A DNA stretch of 64,000 nucleotides from the NCBI GenBank assembly GCA_033032865.1, contig JAWHQI010000165.1:3421001-3485000 (forward strand), given 5' to 3'. The number at the start of each line of letters is the position of its first letter. Position 1 is the stretch's first letter. Origin of the DNA: Dactylorhiza incarnata (taxonomy: Eukaryota > Streptophyta > Magnoliopsida > Asparagales > Orchidaceae). Below the pieces are notes generated by a model, which saw only the letters and a program-made list of their open reading frames with translations, ran no database searches and had not been told where the DNA came from. The translations under genes and the position numbers were made by a program. This document shows positions 21,925-31,599 of the stretch, piece after piece.

Positions 21925-22265
21925 AGGTCGATGCACCATCGATAACACTTATTATTTGGCGCGCAAAGGTGTGTCGAGATTGCTTCTAGAAGCAATTCTG
22001 CGCGTGCTGATATATCGACATTGCGTCGACTAGTACTCGACGTAGCTTCGAGACTATTCAGACATCCTAAGTCGATGAAGTCCTATCGACGTTACGTCGA
22101 TTTCCATTCGACGTTACGTCGATTTTAATCAGCATTTAATAAGTCGACGTATGCGTCAATATGAACTTGACGTTGCGTCGAATTCTATTCGAATTGTCTA
22201 CTCTGAGTGCTTCTTGACGCTGGCATTGAGTAGAAGTCAATGGTACGTCGACTTCTATTCGACAC
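21925..22265 (-). repeat. CGACGTTGCGTCGA cluster upstream of element E ORF3
   Basis: About ten copies of CGACGTTACGTCGA, CGACATTGCGTCGA, ATCGACGTTACGTCG and related words. The same motif, CGACGTTGCGTCGA, makes up the cluster in this element's LTRs (19190-19610, 25510-25930). TTTGGCGCGCAAA (21955-21967), an E2F-like palindrome, lies at the ORF3 side. No strong TATA is seen here; TTTTAAACAATT on minus is the best candidate. Confidence 0.8.
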
Positions 22266-22439
22266 ACCTCTTAATAAACAGACTTATTTCTGTAGAAAAT
22301 TCTTGCTGATTTTCCTAGCAATTATATTTATTGAAAAGAAATCATAATATAATGTAATAAATATTAAGGAGGATTCAAGGTAGAAATTACTCCCTTGAAT
22401 AAGTCTTGTTCCTTAATCAAAATCTACATCTTTCTTCCC

Positions 22440-24270
22440 ACTCCATTTTCTCCTGAGTGGGACCCTACCTCATCCTGCACAGGTAATTCAAACATTAGAA
22501 GGAACCCAGGTTACCTTGGGCCCTTTGCTTTTACCATTGTAGGGTTCAATGAAAGAATAAAAGGGTCTTTCATGATACCCTTTGGGATGATATGGAATGG
22601 ATTTCCCAAACCTCTTATCTTGATACTTGAAGTGAGTATAAAATGTATCAAAATATAACAAATCAGCAGAATGTTTGATTATCCTAGGTTTTGTTTTTGC
22701 CTTTTGGTTGTTGTTATTTAACTTCTCTAAATGATTCTTGCCTAGGGTTTTTCCTTTTTATTCAGATTTGCTTTTTTAGGTTTGTCTATCCTAGCTGGAT
22801 GATTGTTATCTCTACCCTTGAATGATGCACTCTCCTCACTTGGTTGATATTCACTAGGTCTAACAAATGACACTGTATTTTTCCAGGCAGGTTTCCTAGG
22901 TGCATAAGTGCTGGTGGAGGGCTCTTCTCTTAATCCTAGGTGATTAAATCTCATGGAGAGATTTTCATTGATGTCTTCGAGCTTCTGACTCATCCCATTG
23001 AGAGAGTCCTCAAAGGCCTTTGCCTTTGCTAGCCCTTCTTTTAAGTTTATGTTTTCCTCTCTAAGTTCAATCAATTCAGACTTTTTACTATTAATTTCAT
23101 TTGTTAGGTTTTGATTAATTAGGTGCATTTCATTTTTCTTAAGGTTCTCCAGTTCAGTTCTAGCTATGCCTAGTTCTTTTTCTACCCTAAGATGTTCAAT
23201 GCAGAAATCTTTGAAGCATGATTTAAAATCCTCTGAAGTAAAATCAAATTCATCAAAGACAAATACCTGATCATCTTCATCATCTGATGCCATTCCAAGA
23301 GCCATCATGCAGGCTGCTACTACTTCTTCATCATCATGACTTTCAGAATATGAGGAGTCTAATTCTGCTTCAGAATCACTCCATGTTTCATTAATGTAGC
23401 CTTTGGCTTTCTTCTTGTCTTTTCCTCTGAAGGACTTCTTCTTCTTCTTCTTCTCCTCTTTACTGTTACTTCTTTCTCTTTGCTCTTGTGGGCACTCAGG
23501 AGCAATGTGCCCTGGTTTGTTGCAGGTATAGCAGATAACCTCCTTGCTTGGAGTTTTATCATACCTGGGCCTTGAATCTTCTTGCTAGCAGACTGAACAT
23601 TTCATCCTTAGGAGTTGAAGGCTCTCCTTCAGTAGCTTTCAGATCAAGGCTCCATTGGGTAGGAGCTGGAGTCATTTCCCTTTCTTCTGATTCAGCCCTA
23701 TTCTTCAGCCACATCTCATATGACTTAAGATTTCCTAGCAAAGCTTCAATGGAGATCTCTCCGTGGCATCTGGATTCTCTGATTGCGCAGATCCTTGGAT
23801 CTCATGAGCTAGGGAAGCACATGAGAATCTTATCATTAATTTCAGTCAAGGCTATTTCCTTATCTAAGCCTCTGAGCTCATTAATGATAAGGCTGAATCT
23901 GTCATACATATTAGCAACAGATTCTTCAGCTTTCTTTTGAAAGTTCTCATACTGGGATATGAGAAGGGACTTTTTGTCCTTTCTTTCATCAGCACTTCCT
24001 TCCACCATTGTGGTGAGTGAATCCCAGATCTCCTTTGTTGATTGACGCTCAGGAAACCTTCTGAAAAATGTCATCTGACATAGTTGACACCAAAATATTC
24101 ATGTCCTTGGCATAACATGCCTTGACCTTCTTCTCAGCCTCTGTCCTTCCTTTCTTGGGACCTGTGAGAAGAACATTATAGATGTCTTCATCAATTGAAT
24201 TCATGTAAAGCCTTATCTTGACCTTCCAGAGCGTGAACTTATTCAATTTACACATTGGGGGTCATGTGGA
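22440..24270 (-). pseudogene. Element E gag
   Basis: Minus strand. The N-terminal segment CKLNKFTLWKVKIRLYMNS (24250) is not preceded by a clear ATG. The UBN2 core spans 24074-23560 with a frameshift near 24060 and a stop near 23800 (YENFQKKAEESVANMYDRF, ISIEALLGNLKSYEMW). Zinc knuckle CYTCNKPGHIAPEC lies near 23495-23535, followed by a Lys-rich run. An acidic/coiled-coil part (23308-22742) ends ANLNKKEKP. Traces of the gag-PR spacer (GPRVTWVPSN then a stop, then TGTGCAGG) reach about 22480. There is no second knuckle. After that pol is missing. Confidence 0.8.
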
Positions 24271-24377
24271 AGCATAATCCTTAGTACTCGTTTTCTTTGT
24301 AAAATATGTTTATAGAAAAGAAATAGGAGTAGGAGGACTTTTTGATCAAGGCGTTAACCTCTTAATGATCAACCTCC

Positions 24378-24388
24378 CTCTGATACCA
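24378..24388 (-). promoter_or_regulatory. Element E primer binding site
   Basis: CTCTGATACCA on plus (TGGTATCAGAG on minus), two bases from the LTR end. Confidence 0.9.
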
Positions 24389-24390
24389 AT

Positions 24391-26110
24391 TGAAAGTGCA
24401 CAGTGTTCCTCTGAGAATCCTCTAGAAGGGGGGTGAATAGAGAATTAAAAATTATTTCTATTCTAACTGTGAATACAATAAAATAATCTAAGGATTTATG
24501 CTTAATCAAGATCTCAGGCAGAATAAAATAGTGCTAAAATATAAAGCAGAAAACAGTAATGTAAACTAGTTATGAGGGACATCATAGAAAATTAGCAAAC
24601 CAGAAGACACACAGATTTTTATAGAGGTTCCCCAAAATGTGGGTACTCCCCTCTTCTACCACCTGGTTGGTATGCACCACTGTGCCTGAGTCTTTTGATA
24701 ATGAGACTCTTAAAACCACTGATCTTTTGACAAGGAGATCATGAACCACCAGATCTTTTGATAAGGAGATCTTCAACCACCAGATCTTTTGATAAGGAGA
24801 TCTTGAACCACTAAAACCTTTGAAGAGGGATTAATAAAACTCTTTTACAGAAGGGAATTAGAAGGAGAAAGAAGAGGAGAATGGGTGTTGGAATTCTATT
24901 TTCAGAATTCTTATGATGGTTGTATGAAGAACAACTTCTTGTATCTTTTCACTGTATCTGCTCTTGATGAACTTCTGCTTATGTTGATGATGGTTTGCAG
25001 AAGCTATGTTAGTCAGATCCTTCTATCTTCTTTCTGATTGAACTCTGGCTGCTATATGATTGTGTTGATGATCAACCTTGTTCTGTTCTGTTCTTAGAGA
25101 TAAGGAGAGCAATAAATATTTCTTCTATGTGTTTTCTTCTGTTATGGTTCCTGTGAGAGAGAGGAAGAAGGAGGCCCAAAGGAACAGTATAGCTGATTGT
25201 AATAAGTGCCCTACTTTTCTCTTTCTTCTTTTGCCTTTTATTGTCCCACTATAGAATTTGAATTTGATTCCCTTTCGGGTAAGTCCTAGAAGGGTATATT
25301 TGTCAAGACAATAAATCCTTCCTTCCTTCTTTAATTCCCGACCCGTCCACCAGCATTTAAGCTTGTTTCCCAGAAAGCTTTTCTCTGACCTCAGTTAATT
25401 CTTCATTCCATTTGAGGAAATTAAGGAGTCGTTGCGGAACAGTCATGAGAGAGGTGGGCCATGAGAGAGGGTCAAAAATGACAGCTGAAAAGGTTTCCCT
25501 TTTCATACTATATTCGACGTAGCGTTGAGTTCACTTTTTTCTTATCGATGCACCTTCGAGTTCTTGTAGGAGCAGCTTCGAATTCATCTTTGCTCTGACT
25601 GAGCACTGCTAGTCGACGTTGCATCAATACCCAATCGACGTAACCATCGAGTTGAAGATATGATTCTGAGCTTCATTATCTGCGTCGAGATGAAGTCAAC
25701 GTTGCGTCGACTTTTGATTACTTTGATAGATACTTCCTTCTGCGCCGAGTTGAAGTAGAAGATGCGTCGACTTCCTCAAGTACTCCGACATGGCCATGGC
25801 CTCTGCGTCGATATCTATTCGACGTACCATCGACTTGGAATACTTCGACAGAAGGGTGAACTACTTGGACTTCTAGTCAGAGTAGCGTCGACAATAATTT
25901 GATGTTGCGTCTATTTCTATTCGACGCAAATGTTAACTTTGCCCATATTGTGCTTCTCTTGATCTGATCTTGGCATCCAAGATTGAGTGTGTCATCCTAA
26001 GACATCTAATGACCAGATTACCCTCATTATACAATGAGTAATTCAATCCTAAGAAATAAAATCACTTTTAGGTAATTTGTTAAGTTAAATCAAAGAGGTT
26101 TTTCCCAACA
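24391..26110 (-). repeat. Element E 5' LTR (1720 bp)
   Basis: The same sequence as 18067-19789, with scattered substitutions. The TCGA cluster is at 25510-25930 (for example GACGTTGCGTCGAC). It ends TTTTTCCCAACA, followed by the right TSD AAGCC at 26111-26115. Confidence 0.9.
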
Positions 26111-26115
26111 AAGCC

Positions 26116-27097
26116 CATGTCTGTTTCGACTAGACAATCACTCTGTGTCGACTAGTGTTCTAGTCGATATAATGTATATCAGCTTGACTGCTTATTGACT
26201 GGACAGAGACTATATCGACTAGAGCTTTAGTCTGTTTGAATTGTGTTGACTAGACATCTGGTCGATATAGTGTATATCGACTTGATGTCCTTTGATAGAT
26301 GTCGACTAGAAAGTCTATCATATAGACTTCAAGACGGTATAGAGTATATTGACTTGAATGTCTGTTGACTGAGCTTTGTCGACTAGACGTCAAACCAATA
26401 TAGTTAAAGTTGACATAGTGTATGTAGACTAGATATCACGTCGACATAGTGTTTGTCGAATAGACATCTCACTGATATAGTGTATATCGATGAGATATCA
26501 AGTTGACATAGTTAAAGACAGGTTATTCTCCTATTTTAAACCATGCGCCCGGTTCACCTATTCTTAGGGTAATTCCTATTGAAGCTAAACCTGGTTCAAT
26601 TATAACTATATATAGATATTATTTTAGATCTAAGGTTAAGCTAAGCCAAGAAAACATTCCTCCCGAGCCCTTTTTGAAGAGTCCTTAAGAGTGGTGACGA
26701 CGATCTTCTCATGGAAGCGAACCTAGCAGTTTGTGGTGATGAAGAAGCTGATCATTCTTCCAACTTGCTTTTGTTTGACGTAAGCGAGGTGTTTCTCCCG
26801 TTAGTGTGGATATCCCATATAGACATAGATCTAGTTCTGTGCTCTCGTGGACTCAGAAAGGAACACACCCCGTCGCTAATTTCAAATCAGCCAATGGAAG
26901 AGGAAGGCTTGGAATAGGATTCCAACTTAGGCGCAACATTTATGGAGCATATCAATTGAGTTGTGACTCGATTCTTCACATGTATTATCGCACTTGTTGC
27001 TCCTATTTCTTGATTCATGGTCATCGCAAGATACATTGCTTCTAGTTAGGATTTCAAGAACTTTATTTTGATGTGTACATATTGAGAAAACCCAACA
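26116..27097 (+). repeat. Element D 5' LTR, second part
   Basis: The TCGA cluster (26120-26520, GTCGACTAG(T/A), CTAGTCGATATAATGTATATC) is followed by a TATA-like ACTATATATAGAT near 26610. A transcribed leader follows, and the LTR ends CCCAACA at 27097. Confidence 0.7.
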
Positions 27098-27098
27098 G

Positions 27099-27109
27099 TG
27101 GCATCATAG
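27099..27109 (+). promoter_or_regulatory. Element D degenerate primer binding site
   Basis: TGGCATCATAG resembles TGGTATCAGAG with two changes. It sits one base after the LTR end. Confidence 0.6.
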
Positions 27110-27945
27110 TTTAGTTCTGCGATTTTCATGTTTCATAAATTGTTTCCCATTACAGTAACCGTCTCTCTTTGTCTAGTTTGTGAAACTAAAGCGTAGAAAG
27201 ATGAGCTTGTCTAATTCCATAAGGAAGATTGCTTTGCATATGTCCAATACAGGTAAATTTGAAGATTTAGAAGTGTTCTAAATGTTAAGATTTATTCCTT
27301 AATATCAATTGTTGATGGTTTTTATTTATAGTGAATCTGGAATGCATTTGGAATGTGATTGGTGTAATGTTTTCATGATTGATTGAAAATGTGTGCATAT
27401 TAATTGTTAATCACCTTTCATGAAAATCCCTTAAAACCTAATATTAAGTATATGGATGCCTTTCGATGGATGAGACACTCTTTCTGCCTCGATCAATGAA
27501 GTATGGGCTTGCCAAAGCAAGGTGCATTAATCTATCTTGGTAAGAGTGCGAGTGGATAATTGTGATATCCCACTGTCAACATCGGGTCCAACTTAACTAG
27601 GTGACCTCAACGGTTGAGTGCCTAGAGACATAGGGTTGGCATGAACCATATGATAGCTGCGAATAAATGTTATTTACCAACCATACAAGAGTTGCATGGT
27701 GATACAATTGGCAAAGGTTGTCTACCTAAATAGCCACATTATGGGTGAGCAGCCAAAGCTGAATTATGATGGGTGAAATACGGATCTTGTCCACTAGAGA
27801 GTAGCTCGCATAAACTCTCTGAATTGATATTAATGGTTATCAATTTGATGAAAATAGTGAGAGTATTTAATAGAAGTCCATATTAAATAAAATGTATTTT
27901 AAAATATAGTATTAATATACTTTGTAAATTTCTTGTAGAATTTCC
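27110..27945 (+). other. Element D leader, possibly with an intron
   Basis: A short open start, ATGAGCTTGTCTAATTCC, near 27200 is followed by CCAATACAG|GTAAATTTG (about 27251). An acceptor-like TTTCTTGTAG lies at 27930-27939, just before the gag frame. The 680 bp between are AT-rich and without coding signals. An intron in the gag leader is an inference from these two sites only. Confidence 0.35.
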
Positions 27946-28111
27946 ATGACAAGTGGTTTTCACTGCACCTTGTCCCTGAGAGTCATCCTTGAAAATGAGA
28001 TGCTCAATGGGACTAAGATCCTAGACTGGTATAGAAACATGAGGATTGTCCTCAGGCAAGAGCGCAAGTTCTATGTCTTGGAAGAGGATCCCCCCGTGGA
28101 GCCAGCCTCAT

Positions 28112-28143
<32 letters not shown>

Positions 28144-28743
28144 GCCCCGTGCAGATTGAGATACTTTCAAGAAGTATCAATATGACTCCCTAGATGTTAA
28201 ATGCCTCATGGTTGCTATCATGACCTCTAAGCTTTAGAAGCAACACGAGAGCATGTGTTGTTATGAGATAATCGAGCACCTCAAGAAAATATTTGAGGGG
28301 AAAGCTAGACCAGAGAGGTTTGATATATCCAAGACATTATTTCAGTGCAAGATGAGAGCTCGAGACCCACTATGGACTAATGTACTCATGATGATTGGGT
28401 AAATTGAGAACCTTGAGAGATTGGGTTTTCCCTTGGGCCAAGACTTAGCAATTGATCTGATCCTGCAATCATTGCCGGACAGTTAAGAGCAATTCGTCTT
28501 GAACTATAATATGAATGAGATTGACAAGACACTGTCTGAGCTCCTAGGCATGTTAAGAACTGCCGAGAACAACATAATGAAGGCCAGGGGATCCAGGAAG
28601 ACTAAGATAGGATCTAAGTCATATATTGATCCAAAGTTTTCAGCTCTGAAATGGAAGAGACTAGACAAGAAAGGAAATTGCGACCACTGTGGTATGACAA
28701 GGCACTGGTGGAGGAATTGTCCCCTCCATGTTGAGAATCTGTA
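27946..28743 (+). pseudogene. Element D gag
   Basis: Plus strand, ATG 27946 (MTSGFHCTLSLRVIL). The copia Gag N-terminus is visible (LNGTKILDWYRNMRIVL, YVLEEDPPVEPAS). A C homopolymer of 29 (28115-28143) has expanded a Pro codon run and probably shifted the frame. The UBN2-like core continues (YEIIEHLKKIFEGKARPERFD, LPDS(stop)EQFVLNYNMNE). It has a zinc knuckle CDHCGMTRHWWRNC and ends LHVENL with TAG. At least three nonsense codons. Confidence 0.75.
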
Positions 28744-30300
28744 GAAGAAGAAGGGAAGTGCGACTTCCGCTTCTAGTATTTATGTTTTAGAGATAAACAT
28801 TTCTGCTCATTCATCTTGGGTATTGGATTTCGGATGTGGTTCTCATATTTGTACAAATGTGCAGGAACTGGGAAGGAGAAGAATGTTGGGTAAAGGAGAG
28901 ATGGTCCTATGTGCTGAAAATGGAGTAAGAGTTGTTGCCATCGCCGTAGGAGTTTAAATCTTTTTTTGCCCACTGGGATTGTAATTGAGCTTGATAATTG
29001 TTATTATGTTCCAGCCATAAGTATAAACATTATATTCATTTCATTTCTTGACATGAAAGGCTTTTCATTTATAATTATGAAATGTTGTTATTCATTTTTT
29101 ATGAATGATGTTTGTTATGATGTAGCTCAATTGTTTAATGATTTATATGTTTTGAACTTAGACCAGTGATTCTATAATGTAAAAAAATTCTAAGAAACTA
29201 AAACAAATGACTCGAATCCTACAAACCTTTGGCATTGTCGTTTAGGCAACAAATGAGAAACACATATCCAAGCTTCATAAAGGTGGATTGTTGGACTCAT
29301 TTGATTATGAATCATTTGAGAGATGTGAGTCTTACTTATTAGGCAAAATAACTAAATCCCCTTTCATTGGTCATAATGAGAGGGTTGCTTATCTTATGCG
29401 GGCCCATGAGTTCTATGGCTAAAGGCGGGTTCCACTACTTCATTACATTTACTGATGATTTCAGTATACGGATATGTGTATTTTATGAATTGTAAATCTG
29501 AATCCTTTGAAAAGCTCAAGGAATTCAAGAATGAGGAATAGAATCAACTAGGAAAATCAATTGAAGCACTCCAATCTAATCGAGGTGGCGAATATTTGAG
29601 TCAGGAGTTTTGTGATCATTTGAAAGAGTGTGGTATTGTATCACAACTCACTCCACCTAGAACACCACATCATAATAGTGTGTCTGAGAGTAGAAATAGT
29701 ACCCTATTAGACATGTTATGGTCGATGATGAGTCTTTCAGATCTGCCTATTTCATTTTGGTGATATGCTCTAGAAATAGTTGCTTTCACACTAAATCACG
29801 TTCCAACAAAAATGGTTCAAAAGATACCATATGAGATATGAACTGGGAAGCATCCTAGTATGTATTTCATTCAGATTTGGAGTTATTAGGCATATGTACC
29901 ATGTCAAATGCGTGAAAAACATGAGGGTAAGTCAGATAACTGTTATCTAGTGGGGTATCCTAAGAAAACTAAAGGATACTATCTCATTAATCAGTCCGAG
30001 GGCAAAGCATTTGTCGCTAGGACTGGTAATTTTCTTGAGAAGAGTATATATCTAGAAAGACTTTAAAAATAGAACTTGAAAAGGTTCAAGAACCACAAAC
30101 AATGAATGAACCAGAATTGGAACCTGAGGAAGGACTACAAGTTGTTGTGGCTGGAGAGCCAGCTCAAGAAACACAAGTCCTACGTAGATTTGGTAGAACT
30201 AGAGTTGAGCTTAAGAGATATGGATTTCTCATGTCTCAAATAAGTAATGTGTTGCTTATGGATCATGATAATTGTACAACCTTGTATTCGATTCGTTGAG
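28744..30300 (+). pseudogene. Element D pol fragment: protease, pre-integrase, integrase
   Basis: Plus strand. The protease motif is mutated (SSWVLDFGCGSHICTN; the DSG serine is Phe). YYVPAISINIIFISFLD and LWHCRLGNK identify the pre-integrase region. The integrase core has SNRGGEYLSQEFCDHL and LTPPRTPHHNSVSESRN near 29580-29700. After the C-terminal integrase/linker region (LVGYPKKTKGYY; a polyacidic linker near 30100) the element ends at about 30300 before RT. Numerous stops. The style differs from the Sireviruses. Confidence 0.75.
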
Positions 30301-30669
30301 TGGTCCCCCAGGCCCCAGAATCTAAAGGATGAACAAAGCATCAGGGAGGCATTCGCCCGGGTCAGGGGGCATTTTTCCACGCTAGTAGGGGTGCGAGCAC
30401 AATCCTTGTTCAACAAGCACTCATCCGCTTAAGAGTTTGGATGCACAGGCTGCCAGGCAAATGCGGGGCGGAACTCCACTCGCCCGGGAGGCCAGGGATC
30501 TGGCAAGTGGTGCCTTCATGGACCACTCACCTAGTAAGATGTAGAGAACCCGGTGTGCGTGAAGTCTGGCGAGTGATGCCTTCACGGACCACTTGCATAG
30601 TGGGGTCTGTTTACCCAGAAATCGACGATCACCTCGAGCTGGCTTTTTTTAGGTAACTGAGGCCATCGA
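30301..30669 (+). other. GC-rich flank between D and the F repeats
   Basis: No coding region is recognised. It contains two copies of about 75 bp with GTG(G/A)TGCCTTCA(T/C)GGACCAC (near 30500 and 30575). It may be the outer part of the F repeat, which is cut off on the other side at 37682. Confidence 0.4.
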
Positions 30670-31567
30670 CACGTTCTCACAGTCCTCGGGCAATCTCTCC
30701 CGGCGACCCAGGTTTTTCTCGCCAGGATTTCGAGTCAGGGTGGTCTCCCATCTCCTGGGCAGTCCCCCTAAGAAGGTCGCTTCGCGCGACCTCGCCCCGG
30801 AGGTCGCTCCGTGCGACCTCGCCCCGGAGGTCGCTCCGCGCGACCTCGCCCGGAGGTCGCTCCGCGCGACCTCGCCCGGGAGGTTGCTCCGCGTGATCTC
30901 GCACAGGAGGTCGCTCCGCGCGACCTCATCTGGAGGTCGCTCCGTGCGACCTCACCCCAGAGGTCACTCCGCGCGACCTCTCCCAGGAGGTCTCGGTCCG
31001 GGGGCGGTTCTCTTTAGGTGGTCCCTCTGTTTTCAGGTGATTTAGGTCTCAGGCGATCTCAGCAAATCCGGGCAGCCCGCTTCTTTTAGATCTGCTCGTT
31101 TGGGCAGGCCCCGCACCTATAAATAGAGGGGTAGGGGTACCAGTTTGGAGGACTTGGGAGAGTTTCGGACCCTTTGTTTTTTATTCAAGCAGAATCATTT
31201 CTGAGACCGTCGCTATCTCATCTGGGCAGCTTCTACCATCTCAATTCTGAGACCGTTGTAGCTCTCATCTGGGCAGCTTCTGCAATCTCAATTCTGAGAC
31301 CATTGTAGCTCTTTTCGACAGCTTCTACCATCTCAATTCTGAGACCACTGTAGCTCTTTTCGGTAGCTTCTGCCATCTCATTTTTGAGACCGTTGTACCT
31401 CTTTTCAGCAATCTGTATTATCTCCTTTCAGGAGACCTCCACCATTCATTCTTCTTCTCTCTTTCATTCCTTCACTCGTAGCTCGAAGTAACCAATCATC
31501 TAACAGCTTTCTTCCATCACTTTTCAGCTTGAGCAAGTGTGGACTTGGAGCTTTTTTTGCTCGAACA
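30670..31567 (+). repeat. F left repeat (LTR-like, plus orientation), with promoter
   Basis: The stretch 30774-31567 recurs in inverse orientation at 36899-37682. In order it holds a hairpin array (30774-30988), a TATAAATA box (31119-31126, context CACCTATAAATAGAGGGG) and a leader with about four tandem copies of ATTCTGAGACCGTTGTAGCTC. The shared sequence ends at GCTCGAACA. A CA end and a TATA-driven leader look like an LTR, but the partner is inverted. Confidence 0.75.
30774..30988 (+). repeat. Array of 26-27-bp hairpin units in F left repeat
   Basis: About eight units of AGGTCGCTCCGCGCGACCTC plus CGCCCCGG-like spacers. Within each unit AGGTCGC and GCGACCT are a 7-bp inverted repeat around a 5-base loop. 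The apparent Arg/Pro-rich reading frames here are by-products of the array. Confidence 0.9.
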
Positions 31568-31599
31568 ATTGTCACTGGTTAACTGTTGTGAATTTGAAT

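Larger units (their letters stand above)
18067..26110 (-). mobile_element. Element E: complete 8.0-kb Sirevirus-type element lacking pol
   Basis: Both LTRs (18067-19789 and 24391-26110), PBS, PPT and a perfect 5-bp duplication AAGCC are present, so this is a complete insertion. The internal region has gag (about 24270-22440), a TCGA cluster and ORF3 (21767-20034). No protease, integrase, RT or RNase H sequence lies between gag and ORF3, so mobility must have depended on another element. The LTRs look closely similar by eye. Confidence 0.9.
17465..30300 (+). mobile_element. Element D: old Ty1/copia element (non-Sirevirus), interrupted and 3'-truncated
   Basis: Plus-strand LTR starting TGTTAGAGTC at 17465, interrupted by a MITE (17857-18066) and element E (18067-26110). 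The LTR resumes at about 26116 and ends CCCAACA at 27097. A PBS-like TGGCATCATAG follows, then gag and pol up to the integrase. The sequence breaks off at about 30300 against the F region, with no RT. Many stops show it is older than its insertions. Confidence 0.75.

Noticed and set aside
26711..27045. Small plus-strand frames as host exons
   Set aside because: They lie within the transcribed part of LTR D and have no homologue or splice structure.
30740..31045. Arg/Pro-rich open frames on both strands
   Set aside because: Produced by the 26-27-bp hairpin array in all frames, not by a protein gene.
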